This document shows positions 35,000 through 44,482 of a DNA stretch of 64,000 nt, in pieces. The DNA comes from CBDCME01 sp965218865 (GTDB lineage: Bacteria > Pseudomonadota > Alphaproteobacteria > JAAXGF01), in contig CBDCME010000075.1 in the NCBI GenBank assembly GCA_965218865.1, positions 1-64,000 of the forward strand, written 5' to 3'. Position 1 is the stretch's first letter; each line of letters starts with the position of its first letter. Both the position numbers and the translations under genes were made by a program. The notes under the pieces were generated by a model, which saw nothing but the letters and a program-made list of their open reading frames with translations, was not told the origin of the DNA and searched no databases.

Positions 35000-35947
35000 A
35001 TGTCGATGCCGCAAATCCTCGCCGCCTTGCGCGCCGTCGCCGAACCGACGCGTTTGCGTTTGCTACGTCTCTGCGCCGATGGCGAGCTGACGGTCAGTGA
35101 ACTCACCGACATCCTGGGCCAGGGGCAACCGAGCGTGTCGCGACATCTGAAAATTCTTTGTGATGCTGGTTTGCTCGATCGGTTTCGCGAGGGAAATTGG
35201 GTATTTTACCGCTCCGCCGAGTCGGCGGCGCTCGGCGAGCTTGCGCCCACGATCGTCGAACTGCTTCCCGGCGATGACACCGACCTCATGCTTGACCGCC
35301 AACGCATGGCCGAGATCAAACGAAAACGCGTCGCCCGGGCGGCCGATTATTTCCGCGAGAACGCCAGCCGCTGGCATCGGATTAGGGGGCTATACGTGTC
35401 CGAGTCGGAAGTCGAGCGGATCCTGCTCGAATCCTTCCCGCCCGGCAGCATACGCTATCTTCTCGACATCGGCACCGGCACCGGCCGCGTCCTCGAGGTA
35501 TTCGCCGATCGCTGCGATCGCGCCGTGGGAATCGATCTCTCTCTCGAAATGCTTGCCGTCGCTCGATCGAACCTCGAGCCCATTCCGCATTGTTCGGTTC
35601 GCCTTGGCGACATGTACAAACTGCCGTTTTCCTCGCAAACGGCGGACGCCGTGATTGTTCACCAGGTCTTGCATTTCGCCGACGAACCGGAAGCCGTCAT
35701 TGGAGAGGCCGCGCGTGTTCTTTGCCCGGGCGGGAGAATTGCGGTCGCCGATTTTGCCCTCCATGACCTGGAGCGCTTGCGAACCGAACACGCCCATCGC
35801 CGATTGGGCTTTGCCCGGGACGAGGTCACTTCGTGGTTTCGCGGCGCTGGCTTGACCCCGCTGGAAACGATCGATCTGGCCGGCGATCCCCTCACCGTCG
35901 TGGTCTGGACGGCGTCCAAGGAACAGCTATCGGAGGTAAGTCCATGA
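35000..35947 (+). CDS. ArsR-family regulator fused to a SAM-dependent methyltransferase
   Basis: This protein has about 315 residues. The N-terminal part (to about 95) is an ArsR winged helix (LRAVAEPTRLRLLRLC, LTVSELTDILGQGQPSVSRHLKIL). The C-terminal part is a class I methyltransferase (YLLDIGTGTGRVLEVFAD, AVGIDLSLEMLAVAR, VHQVLHFADEPEAVIGEAARVL). It overlaps metF by four bases and leads a metF-metH operon. In related bacteria ArsR proteins sensing S-adenosylhomocysteine control methionine-cycle genes, and a SAM/SAH-binding domain would suit that. Start 35000 follows GAGGG; upstream ATG 34976 and TTG 34973 are alternatives. Confidence 0.85.
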   Translation: MSMPQILAALRAVAEPTRLRLLRLCADGELTVSELTDILGQGQPSVSRHLKILCDAGLLDRFREGNWVFYRSAESAALGELAPTIVELLPGDDTDLMLDRQRMAEIKRKRVARAADYFRENASRWHRIRGLYVSESEVERILLESFPPGSIRYLLDIGTGTGRVLEVFADRCDRAVGIDLSLEMLAVARSNLEPIPHCSVRLGDMYKLPFSSQTADAVIVHQVLHFADEPEAVIGEAARVLCPGGRIAVADFALHDLERLRTEHAHRRLGFARDEVTSWFRGAGLTPLETIDLAGDPLTVVVWTASKEQLSEVSP

Positions 35948-36870
35948 CCGCCGAGGTGCCGAAACGGATGATCACCGTGCCCGCCGTCGACGACGTTCGT
36001 CGGCCCGCCGTGTCGTTCGAATTTTTTCCTCCTCGGACCGACGCCATGGCCGAAAAGTTGTGGGCCGCGGTTCGCCGGCTGGCGCCCCTGGCGCCTCAAT
36101 TCATGTCGGTGACCTACGGCGCCGGGGGTACGACGCGAGAGAGAACCCACGCCACCGTCACCCGTATCCTGCAAAAAACCGGGATCGCGCCGGCGGCCCA
36201 TCTGACCTGTGTCGGAGCCGATCGCGAAGAAATCGACACCGTCGCCCGCACCTACTGGCAGGCGGGGGTTCGGCATATCGTCGCCTTGCGCGGCGACGCT
36301 CCAGAAGGGACGGGCACCTACGTGCCGAACGAGAGCGGCTATGAATTCGCCGCCGATCTCGTTACCGGCCTCAAGCGCACCGCCGATTTCGAGATCAGCG
36401 TCGCCGCCTACCCGGAGACCCATCCCGAGGCGCTCAGCCCCGAGGCCGATATCGACAATTTGAAACGCAAGGTGGACGCCGGCGCGACCCGCGCCATCAC
36501 CCAGTATTTCTTCGGCGCCGAACTCTATTTTCGGTTCATCGACCGGGTCCGGGCCTCGGGTATCACGGTGCCGGTGGTCGCGGGCATCCTTCCGGTCACC
36601 AATTTCGCCCAGGTGGTCAAATTTTCGGCCGCGTGCGGCACCACCGTGCCGAACTGGCTCGCGACCCTCTTCGAAGGTCTCGACGAGGACGTCGAAACCC
36701 GCAAGCTCGTGGCCGCCACGGTCGCCGCGGAACAGTGCCGCCGGCTCCAGTCGCAGGGCGTCAACGCGTTTCATTTCTACACCCTCAACCGGGCCGACCT
36801 GACGTACGCGATCTGCCATATTTTGGGTCTCCGGCCGCTGAACCCGAACGACGCGGTGACGCCGGCATGA
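35944..36870 (+). CDS. metF: 5,10-methylenetetrahydrofolate reductase
   Basis: This 308-residue flavoenzyme reduces methylene-THF to methyl-THF, the methyl donor for MetH. Motifs are VSFEFFPPRTDAMAEKLW at the N-terminus, SVTYGAGGTTRERTHATV, HLTCVGADREEID, HIVALRGDAPEG, YPETHPEA and the C-terminal GVNAFHFYTLNRADLT. ATG 35944 follows GGAGG and overlaps the regulator stop (ATGA). The next gene, metH, overlaps its own stop in the same way, so all three are translationally coupled. Confidence 0.96.
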   Translation: MTAEVPKRMITVPAVDDVRRPAVSFEFFPPRTDAMAEKLWAAVRRLAPLAPQFMSVTYGAGGTTRERTHATVTRILQKTGIAPAAHLTCVGADREEIDTVARTYWQAGVRHIVALRGDAPEGTGTYVPNESGYEFAADLVTGLKRTADFEISVAAYPETHPEALSPEADIDNLKRKVDAGATRAITQYFFGAELYFRFIDRVRASGITVPVVAGILPVTNFAQVVKFSAACGTTVPNWLATLFEGLDEDVETRKLVAATVAAEQCRRLQSQGVNAFHFYTLNRADLTYAICHILGLRPLNPNDAVTPA

Positions 36871-39800
36871 CGCATATTCTCGATTATCTGGCGGACAGAA
36901 TCCTGTTGATCGACGGCGCCATGGGGAGCCGCACCCAGGCGCTCGACCTGAAAGTCGAAGAGGATTATTGGGGCAACGAGAATTGCACCGAAATCCTGAC
37001 CGTTTCGCGCCCCGACGTGGTCCGCGACATCCACAGCGGTTACTTCGCGGCCGGGGCCGACGCCGTCGAGACCAACAGCTTCGGCGGGTCCCCCATAACC
37101 CTCGGGGAATTCGGTCTAAAGGACCGTGCCTTCGAGCTCAACAAGGGCGCCGGCGAGTTGGCACGCGAGGCCATGGAGGCGTTTTCCGGGGACGGCCGCA
37201 ACCGCTTCGTCCTCGGTTCGATCGGGCCAGGCATGAAACTCCCCAGTCTCGGGCATATCGACTATCAGACGCTCGAGGACGCGTTTGCCGTTCAGGCCGC
37301 GGGGCTGCTGGCCGGCGGGGTCGATGCCTTTCTGATCGAGACCTGTCAGGATCCGCTCCAGGTCAAGGCTGCCGTCAACGGCGCCAAGCGAGCCTCGCGC
37401 GACGCCGAACCGCCGATCCTCGTCAACGTGACCGTCGAAACGACGGGGACGCTTCTGGTCGGCAGCGATATTTCGGCCGCGGCGACGGTGGTGCGTGCCC
37501 TCGGGGTCGCGGCCATCGGCCTCAATTGCGCCACCGGTCCGCAGGAAATGGCGGAGCACGTCAAGTGGCTGGCCCAGAACTGGACCGGGATGATCTCGGT
37601 CGTGCCCAACGCCGGACTCCCTGAGCTGGTTGACGGGCAGACTGCGTATCCCCTGGGCGCCGAAGAGATGGCGCGCTGGATCGAGCGCTTCATCCTCGAG
37701 GACGGAATCAACGTTGTCGGCGGCTGCTGCGGCACCACCCCCGACCATATCGGCGCCCTCGACGCGATGTTGCGACGGCTGGGCGACGACCCGCGCCCGC
37801 AACCGAGCCAGCGCAGCGTTCATTGGGTTCCGGCGGTTGCCTCGCTGTACAGTCAGGTCAGCCTGCGCCAGGAGAACGCCTTTCTCTCGATCGGCGAGCG
37901 CTGCAACGCCAACGGTTCACGCAAGTTCCGCCGTCACCAGGACGCCGGCGAATGGGATTCCTGCGTCGCCATCGGGCGCGATCAGGTGGCTGAGGGTTCC
38001 CACGCCCTCGATCTCTGTACCGCCTTCGTCGGCCGCGACGAGATCGCCGACATCACCGCCGTGCTGAGCCGCATGCGCGGGGCGGTCGATGCCCCCGTGG
38101 TCATCGATTCGACCGAGCTTCCGGTCATAGACGCGGCCCTCAAGCTTTACGGCGGCAAGGCGATCATCAACTCGATCAACTTCGAGAACGGCGAGGAGCC
38201 GGCGGCGCGGCGCCTCGAGCTTGCCCGCCGTTTCGGCGCCGCCGTGATCGCCCTGACGATCGACGAGGAGGGCATGGCCAAGGGGGTCGAGGAAAAGGTC
38301 GCGCTCGCCAAGCGATTGCACGAATTCGCCTGCGTCCGCCACGGTCTGCCTGCGGCCGATCTTCTGATCGATCCGCTGACCTTTACCATCTGCACCGGCA
38401 CCGACGAGGACCGCAAGCTCGGCCTGTGGACCCTGGAGGGGATCCAACGCATCGCCGCGGAACTTCCCGAGTCTCAGATCATCCTGGGGTTGTCGAACAT
38501 ATCCTTCGGACTTAATCCGGCGGCGCGGCACGTGCTCAACTCGGTCTATCTCGATCACGCCCTGAAACACGGCATGACCGGGGCCATCGTCCATTTCAGC
38601 AAGATTCTTCCGCTCCACAAGATTCCCGAGGCCGAGGTCGCGGCCGCCGAGGACCTGATCTTCGATCGCCGCCGGCCGGGGCACGATCCGCTGCATGCCT
38701 TCATCGGCTTGTTCGAGGGCCGTACCGCCCAGGTCTCGGGACCCAAGGAACGGCCCAAGGAAATCGAAAAGCGGTTGGCCCAGCGCATCGTCGACGGCGA
38801 CCGCCAGGATCTCGACAGCGACCTCGACGAAGCGCTGGATAAACACAGTCCGCTAGAAATCATCAACAAATTCCTGCTCGACGGCATGAAGGTGGTCGGC
38901 GAACTATTCGGCGCCGGCAAGATGCAGCTTCCCTTCGTTCTTCAGTCGGCCGAAACGATGAAGGCCGCGGTGACGCATCTCGAACCCTACATGGATCGGA
39001 GCGACAGCCGCGACAAGGGCACGATCGTGCTTGCCACGGTCAAGGGTGACGTTCACGACATCGGCAAGAACCTCGTCGACATCATCCTCACGAACAACGG
39101 CTACAAGGTGGTCAATCTCGGCATAAAGCAGCCGATCGCCAACATTCTCGCCGCCGCCCGCGAGCACGAGGCCGACAGCATCGGGATGTCGGGGCTGCTG
39201 GTGAAGTCGACCGCGATCATGCGCGAAAACCTCGACGAGATGTCGCGCTCGGAGATAACCCTGCCGGTATTCCTCGGTGGGGCGGCGTTGACGCGCAAGT
39301 TCGTCGAGGAGGATTGCCGATCGGCCTACGCCGGCGGCCGCGTGGCCTACGCCCGCGATGCCTTCGACGGCCTCGAACTCATGAGCAAGGTCGTGGCCGG
39401 CGACTTCGACGCCCACGTCGAGGAACAGGCGCGAAAGCGCACCCTGCGCCCGGCCAGCAAGAAACGTGCGCTGGGCGCCGTTCCCGACGAAGCCGCCACG
39501 CGTCCGATCGATCTCGAGGATATAAAACTGCGCAACGCCGAGCTGGCGGCGCGGAACGACGTTCCGACACCGCCGTTCTGGGGACCCAAGCTGATCGAAC
39601 GTCTGCCGATTCGGGCGTTGCTGCCCTATCTCAACGAAACCATGCTGTTCCAATTTCATTGGGGATTCAAGCGGGCCGGCAAGAAGGCCGACGCCTATCG
39701 TGCCTGGGCCAACCGCGAGGTGCGCCCGATCCTCAACAAATTGGTCGACACCGCCGAAAACGAGGAAATCATGGGCCCCCAGGCCGCCTACGGTTACTGG

Positions 39801-40352
39801 AAGGCGGCGGGAGACGGTGACGACCTGGTCCTATACGACGAAGACGGCGCCACCGAGTGCGCCCGTTTCTCGCTGCCCCGCCAGCAAAAGCGCGGGGGTC
39901 TCTGCATCGCCGATTTCTTCCGGAAAGCCGACGGCGGCGAGCGCGACGTGGTGGCCCTGCAAGTGGTGACGGTTGGCCAGAAGGCCTCGGGAATCGCCCG
40001 CGCCTGGTTCGCCGAGGACCGTTACCGCGATTATCTTTTCCTCCATGGACTGGGGGTCGAGCTCGCCGAGGCCATGGCCGAATACGTCCACAAACGGGTT
40101 CGCGCCGAACTCGGGTTCGGCCACGAGGACGCCCGCGACATGAACAAGCTCCTGAAGCAAGGCTATCACGGCTCCCGCTACTCGTTCGGCTACCCCGCCT
40201 GCCCGAATCTGGCCGATCAGCACCGCCTATTGGAATTGCTCGGGGCCAAGCGAATCGGGGTCACGATGAGCGAGGGCGATCAGCTTCACCCCGAGCAATC
40301 GACCTCGGCGATCGTCGTCCACCATCCCCAGGCGAAGTATTTCTCGGTTTAG
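36867..40352 (+). CDS. metH: Cobalamin-dependent methionine synthase
   Basis: This 1161-residue enzyme transfers the methyl group of methyl-THF to homocysteine through cobalamin. Domains in order: homocysteine-binding (zinc cysteines near 221 in NCATGPQEM and about 287 in GGCCGTTPDH), pterin-binding (SIGERCNANGS onward, about 340-620), B12 cap, B12-binding with GDVHDIGKNLVDI around residue 728 (His ligand), and the reactivation domain ending GSRYSFGYPACPNL. All modules are present in one chain. ATG 36867 overlaps the metF stop. Confidence 0.97.
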   Translation: MTHILDYLADRILLIDGAMGSRTQALDLKVEEDYWGNENCTEILTVSRPDVVRDIHSGYFAAGADAVETNSFGGSPITLGEFGLKDRAFELNKGAGELAREAMEAFSGDGRNRFVLGSIGPGMKLPSLGHIDYQTLEDAFAVQAAGLLAGGVDAFLIETCQDPLQVKAAVNGAKRASRDAEPPILVNVTVETTGTLLVGSDISAAATVVRALGVAAIGLNCATGPQEMAEHVKWLAQNWTGMISVVPNAGLPELVDGQTAYPLGAEEMARWIERFILEDGINVVGGCCGTTPDHIGALDAMLRRLGDDPRPQPSQRSVHWVPAVASLYSQVSLRQENAFLSIGERCNANGSRKFRRHQDAGEWDSCVAIGRDQVAEGSHALDLCTAFVGRDEIADITAVLSRMRGAVDAPVVIDSTELPVIDAALKLYGGKAIINSINFENGEEPAARRLELARRFGAAVIALTIDEEGMAKGVEEKVALAKRLHEFACVRHGLPAADLLIDPLTFTICTGTDEDRKLGLWTLEGIQRIAAELPESQIILGLSNISFGLNPAARHVLNSVYLDHALKHGMTGAIVHFSKILPLHKIPEAEVAAAEDLIFDRRRPGHDPLHAFIGLFEGRTAQVSGPKERPKEIEKRLAQRIVDGDRQDLDSDLDEALDKHSPLEIINKFLLDGMKVVGELFGAGKMQLPFVLQSAETMKAAVTHLEPYMDRSDSRDKGTIVLATVKGDVHDIGKNLVDIILTNNGYKVVNLGIKQPIANILAAAREHEADSIGMSGLLVKSTAIMRENLDEMSRSEITLPVFLGGAALTRKFVEEDCRSAYAGGRVAYARDAFDGLELMSKVVAGDFDAHVEEQARKRTLRPASKKRALGAVPDEAATRPIDLEDIKLRNAELAARNDVPTPPFWGPKLIERLPIRALLPYLNETMLFQFHWGFKRAGKKADAYRAWANREVRPILNKLVDTAENEEIMGPQAAYGYWKAAGDGDDLVLYDEDGATECARFSLPRQQKRGGLCIADFFRKADGGERDVVALQVVTVGQKASGIARAWFAEDRYRDYLFLHGLGVELAEAMAEYVHKRVRAELGFGHEDARDMNKLLKQGYHGSRYSFGYPACPNLADQHRLLELLGAKRIGVTMSEGDQLHPEQSTSAIVVHHPQAKYFSV

Positions 40353-40414
40353 CGATCGGTTGGGCGAAGGAAAGATCGTGTCCAGCGGGTCACGACCAAT
40401 CGACCCATTTACTT

Positions 40415-40445
40415 GTCGTCCTCGGACGTGATCCGAGGACCCAGC
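40415..40445. repeat. Short palindromic repeat (CTCGGA type), copy 1
   Basis: CTCGGA and TCCGAG (40421-40437) form a hairpin inside TCGTCCTCGGAC...GGACCCAG. The same block occurs at 46101-46133. It follows metH by about 60 bases and could act as a terminator or mRNA-stabilising element. Confidence 0.6.
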
Positions 40446-40598
40446 TTGGCCCGAGCATCCATCGATCAATCAGCCTCTCCGACGCCCGCAACCGCCTTGC
40501 CCAGCCCCATGCGCCCTGCCGGGCGTCCGAGCAACCTGCACCACAAAGGTCATGCCGCTGTTGTTCACCTATCTCGCAAACAGTGTGTTGAAAAAACC

Positions 40599-40966
40599 CT
40601 ATTGCCGAACCGCCCAGTCCAGGTGCTTGGCTCGCATCTCCTTGGCGCGCCTTTCCATCTCTTCCGCCTCGGCGTCGCGATTGGTCTTTCGCAGAAGGTC
40701 GGCGTATTTCTCAAGGCTCGTGGCGACATCCGGATGCTCGGGGCCAAGGGCCTTCTCTCTAATCGCCAGAGAGCGCTTGTAGAGCGGCTCGGCCTCGTCG
40801 TAGCGGCCCTGTGCTTCGTACAGCAAAGCTAGATTGTTGAGGCTCGTGGCGAAATACGGATGTTCGGAGCCGAGGGCGTTCTCATAGATCGCCAGCGCGC
40901 GCTTGTAGAGCGGCTCGGCCTCGTCGTAGCGGCTCTGCACATCGTATACCAATGCCAGATTGTTTA
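40599..40966 (-). pseudogene. TPR protein fragment (kinesin-light-chain-type repeats)
   Basis: The encoded C-terminal part has nearly three tetratricopeptide repeats of about 42 residues: LNNLAL-YEAQGRYDEAEPLYKRSLAIREKALGPEHPDVATSL. It ends with a short tail (NRDAEAEEMERRAKEMRAKHL). At 40966 the repeat breaks off mid-motif, at the AAC AAT CTG GCA segment, and runs into unrelated leucine-rich-repeat sequence on the opposite strand. No native start or N-terminal domain remains. Confidence 0.8.
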
Positions 40967-41152
40967 GCCGGGCTTACCAACCTGCGGACGCTCGATCTCT
41001 GGGGCGCCGACGGAATAACCGACCTTACACCCCTAGTCGGGCTTACCAACCTACAGACGCTCGGTCTCATCGGCGCCGACGGAATTACGGCTTTGGAAGT
41101 TAATCGGTTTCGAGCGCTAAGGCCGTCCGTGGACTTAGACTGGGCGGAGTGA
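40967..41152 (+). pseudogene. Leucine-rich-repeat protein fragment
   Basis: The plus-strand frame reads AGLTNLRTLDLWGADGIT, DLTPLVGLTNLQTLGLIG, then a terminal segment to a stop at 41152. It contains two LRR units of the LxxLTxL type with a C-terminal end. Its 5' part is replaced by the TPR fragment at 40966. An ATG at 40952 lies within the foreign TPR DNA and is fortuitous. Confidence 0.75.
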
Positions 41153-42109
41153 AGATGGCCAGGATGGGAATTGGCGGCAAGGCGAGCAATTTCGGTCGCG
41201 GAGTCGCCCAACATAGTAAAATAGCTCACTGCCGACCGGTTAAATGAATAGTCGTGGCTTTGCCGGCCGTATTCGTTATTGGAAGGCTTCGATCGAGGGC
41301 CGGCCGAACGGCGCGTACAGCACTCGCAACGTTTTTCAGGAATTCACGCATCCGGTTCTCCCCCGCCACGTAACGGCGGTATCTCTTTTCGGAGATTAAT
41401 CCGTTGTGTCAATCGGGTACGAACAACAACCCCGTGGGGGCGTGCGTTTCCCTTGCGTATACCCGTTGGAGGTCGTCCAGGTCGTCCACGCGCGCGGGGC
41501 CGTGGAACGCTTCGCGTTACGTCGAGCGGGGCCGTCCGTCGCGCGCAACCATGGAAAGAAAGAATCCAAGAAACGCTTGACATACGCGAAACCAGTCGAC
41601 AACGTAAAGCCACCATCCAAAGACGATGACCGAACGCGACACGGCCCGCTGGCTCCCGGCGGGCTTTTCGATTCCACCATCGACGTCCGCTCGAACATCG
41701 GGGAAGCGGTAGGTGACCTCGACTGGGTGCAAAAACCGGAAAATTTGTCCCCGCGTTCGCGCTGCAAGAAGACAACCATTCCCCACGACACTAAAAGCGC
41801 CTGTGGGAAAACCAAATTCACGACGGCGACATGTCCTCCGGTCATTCGGTCGGGAGTTGAACCGTCAAATCAAAGACACGAGCCGATTGAGACCAGCCGG
41901 TTTCTTCGGCTGACTTCGTCGTCCCGCGCTTCAAATCTTCGTTTTCGCGGTTGTGCGCGGGAAAATGGCCGAAAGGACCAATTCTATGCGGAAATCATCC
42001 ACTCCACGATCAGATTTTGTAACCCTAAATATTGCTATTTTGATCCCGTTATTGGCGCGGCTCGGGAGCCAGCTCCAGACGCGGCTCGCGCAAAATCCTG
42101 AGGTTAAAC
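41153..42109. other. Long non-coding or degenerate stretch
   Basis: These 957 bases lie between the LRR fragment and IS5 copy A. Overlapping frames on both strands (the longest 41406-42101, 231 codons) show Arg/Pro-rich, motif-free translations and no ribosome binding sites, so none is called. A terminator-like hairpin lies at 41644-41668. The composition changes from GC-rich to AT-richer near 41950, which suggests junctions of different origin. Confidence 0.5.
41644..41668 (+). terminator. Candidate rho-independent terminator
   Basis: GCCCGC (41644-41649) pairs with GCGGGC (41659-41664) around a nine-base loop and is followed by TTTTCGATT. Whatever transcript it ends is not recognised, since no gene is supported immediately upstream. 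Confidence 0.5.
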
Positions 42110-43677
42110 AGTCGCCCGTGAAGAACGTGTAAGCGGCTGATGTTGGTAGTTCTTTCGGTTTGGCGAAGTAATCGGATTTGCAAGAAAACGGGTTTTGGGC
42201 CTGAAAAGCTTGTGATTTGAAATAATTGATTTTGGGGATTCCCTTCCGTTGCGGAACGTGATTCTCTGCTCCCGTCGATTGGGATTGGAGAACTGTGATG
42301 AAGCCATCGCGCAAGGTGTCATCGGGAATAGAGGACCTGTTCCGCTCGCGGTTCGAAAACATCATCAACCTGCGCCACGAGTTGGTGGTGTTGGGGGGCC
42401 GGATCGCGTGGACTTTCTTCGACGAGACCTATGAAGCCTTGTATTCGGAGGAGGGTCGGCCGGGGGTCCCGACGCGGTTGATGGTTGGGCTGCACATCCT
42501 CAAGCATATGTTCGATCTCTCGGATGAGGAGGTCTGCGAGCGCTGGGTCTACGACCCATACTTCCAGTGCTTCTGCGGCGAAGAGTACTTTCAGCATGAG
42601 CTGCCCATGGAGCGCTCGTCGATGACCCGGTGGCGGGACCGGATCGGGCCGGAAGGTTTGGAGAAGGTATTCCAGGAGAGCCTGGCCGTGGCCCACCGGG
42701 TGGGGGCGCTGCGGGAGAAGGACCTCGAGCGGGTGACGGTGGACACCACCGTACAAGAGAAGGCGATTGCCTTTCCGACCGACGCCAAACTGATGCAACG
42801 AGCCCGCGAGCGGCTGGTGCGACTGGCACGGGAGCACGGCATTGCCCTGCGTCAGTCCTATACCCGCCTGGGCAAGAGGGCGTTGATCATGCAAGGCCGC
42901 TACCGCCATGCCAAACAGCACAAGCGGGCCAACAAGGCCCTGCGCAAGCTCAAGACCTATCTCGGGCGCACCGTCCGCGACATCCGCCGCAAGACGGCCC
43001 AGGAGGAGAGCCTACGGGATACCTTCCGCCGCCCCTTGTGGCTGGCCGAGCGGGTGTCGACCCAGAAGCGGCGCGACCCCTTGCCCAAGGTCTATTCGCT
43101 CCACGCGCCCGAGGTCGAATGCATCGGCAAAGGGAAGGCGCACAAGCCGTACGAGTTCGGCTGCAAGGTCTCCGTGGCGGCGACCAATTCCCGCCCCCCC
43201 GGCGGCCAGTTCGTCGCCCACGTCAAGGCCTTCCACGGCAATCCCTATGATGGCCACACCTTGAGGCAGGTGATCGAAGAGATGGAACGCTGGACGGGGA
43301 TATCGGCCGAGCGCATCTATGTCGACAAGGGATACCAGGGCCACGATTACCCCAACAAACACCGCGTCTTTAGATCAGGCCAGAAACGCAGCATCACGCC
43401 GACGATCAAGAAGGAGCTCAGGCGGCGCTCCGCCGTCGAGGCCGTGATCGGACATCTCAAGAGCGATGGCAGGCTGGGGCGCAACTTCCTCAAAGGCCGC
43501 GACGGCGACAAGATCAACGCCATCCTCGCCGGCGCCGGCTACAACTACCGCCTTGTCCTCAAATGGCTGAGGCGTTTGTTTGTCCAAATCCTGGCCGCGC
43601 TCCTCAGCGACATCTCGCACCCCACCGCAAACCCAATCGCCGATTCAGATTGAAATCAGGGTTCTTCACGGACGACT
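42110..43677 (+). mobile_element. IS5-family element, copy A
   Basis: This 1568-bp element has ends AGTCGCCCGTGAAGAAC and, inverted, AGTCGTCCGTGAAGAAC. It is flanked by the 4-bp direct repeat AAAC (42106-42109 and 43678-43681), the usual IS5 duplication length. A 188-base leader precedes the transposase gene. Confidence 0.9.
42298..43653 (+). CDS. IS5-family transposase, copy A
   Basis: This 451-residue protein has an N-terminal DUF772-type domain (RPGVPTRLMVGLHILKHMFDLSDEEVCERW) and a DDE nuclease: TVDTTVQEKAI, IYVDKGYQGHDY and RRSAVEAVIGHLKSDGRLGRN supply the three acidic residues. Between them lies a long basic helical insert. ATG 42298 has GGAG eight bases upstream. It differs from copy B at only a few positions (Asp against Ala in FPTxAK; His-Asp against His-Tyr; Ser against Gly). 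Confidence 0.92.
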   Translation: MKPSRKVSSGIEDLFRSRFENIINLRHELVVLGGRIAWTFFDETYEALYSEEGRPGVPTRLMVGLHILKHMFDLSDEEVCERWVYDPYFQCFCGEEYFQHELPMERSSMTRWRDRIGPEGLEKVFQESLAVAHRVGALREKDLERVTVDTTVQEKAIAFPTDAKLMQRARERLVRLAREHGIALRQSYTRLGKRALIMQGRYRHAKQHKRANKALRKLKTYLGRTVRDIRRKTAQEESLRDTFRRPLWLAERVSTQKRRDPLPKVYSLHAPEVECIGKGKAHKPYEFGCKVSVAATNSRPPGGQFVAHVKAFHGNPYDGHTLRQVIEEMERWTGISAERIYVDKGYQGHDYPNKHRVFRSGQKRSITPTIKKELRRRSAVEAVIGHLKSDGRLGRNFLKGRDGDKINAILAGAGYNYRLVLKWLRRLFVQILAALLSDISHPTANPIADSD

Positions 43678-43825
43678 AAACAACTAGTTGAAACGTTAAT
43701 AATAAGATTTTCGAAGGCGCAACCCGAAAAATTTGAAAAGGAACTAGACAAATTTGTAAGAGCGGGTAAGTTCGATGAAGTGAAACGTAAATTAGATGAA
43801 GTGAAACGTAAAATAGAAGAAATAA
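43678..43825 (+). pseudogene. Coiled-coil fragment, probably phage-derived
   Basis: An open frame after IS5 copy A reads KQLVETLIIRF, FEKELDKFVRAGKFDEV and two copies of KRKLDEVKRKIEE-like heptads, all highly charged and AT-rich. It stops at or just past the IS630 insertion (removing IS630 gives a TAA in this frame). The downstream tail-protein frame is offset, so the two are either separate genes or one gene with a frameshift. It has no start codon of its own. Confidence 0.45.
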
Positions 43826-43915
43826 TACCAACCGCCCGCGAGTTTGACTCGCGCAAAGGTTTACACGCTAGGTTTTGTGTGATTCAAGGTTGTTGGCAAC
43901 AAGGGAGTGTGTTCA

Positions 43916-44482
43916 ATGCCAACGATTCCTTTGCGAAACGACTTTGATGCTGAAAGAGTCCGTGTTCTTGCGGCACGGAGCGATGATGGGAACCAGGCGC
44001 GACGGCTTTTGTCGATGGCGGCCATCTACGATGGGATGGATCGAGCGTGCGCGGCGGGTATTGGCGGCATGGATCGGCAGACGTTGCGGGACTGGGTTCA
44101 CCGGTTCAACGCGGGAGGTCCGGCCGGTCTGATCGACCGCAAGCCGAACGGGGCGTTGCGTCGGTTGACGCCGTCGCAAATGGCGGCGCTTTCGCGGGCT
44201 ATCGAGGCCGGTCCCGATCCCGAACGGGATGGGGTCGTGCGCTGGCGCTGCATCGATCTCAAGCAACTGATCCGAACGCGCTTCGGCGTGGACTATCACG
44301 AGCGGAGCGTCGGCAAGCTGCTGGCCGCGCTCGGGTTCTCGCATATTTCCGCGCGCCCGCGCCACGTCGGCCAGGATGCGCGGGCCCAGGAGGAATTTAA
44401 AAAAAAGTTTTCCCGAACACTTGGCGAAAATCGTAGCGGCACAGCCCCCGGACACGCCCATCGAGGTTTGGTTTCAAGATGA
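43916..44482 (+). CDS. IS630 transposase ORF1, copy 4
   Basis: This 188-residue DNA-binding half is preceded by the standard AAGGGAG. After the tract it reads KFSRTLGENRSGTAPGHAHRG and stops. Confidence 0.82.
   Translation: MPTIPLRNDFDAERVRVLAARSDDGNQARRLLSMAAIYDGMDRACAAGIGGMDRQTLRDWVHRFNAGGPAGLIDRKPNGALRRLTPSQMAALSRAIEAGPDPERDGVVRWRCIDLKQLIRTRFGVDYHERSVGKLLAALGFSHISARPRHVGQDARAQEEFKKKFSRTLGENRSGTAPGHAHRGLVSR

Noticed and set aside
41406..42101. 231-codon plus-strand frame
   Set aside because: No ribosome binding site or motif; the translation is Arg/Pro/Ser-rich and unlike a globular protein, and a terminator-like hairpin lies inside it.
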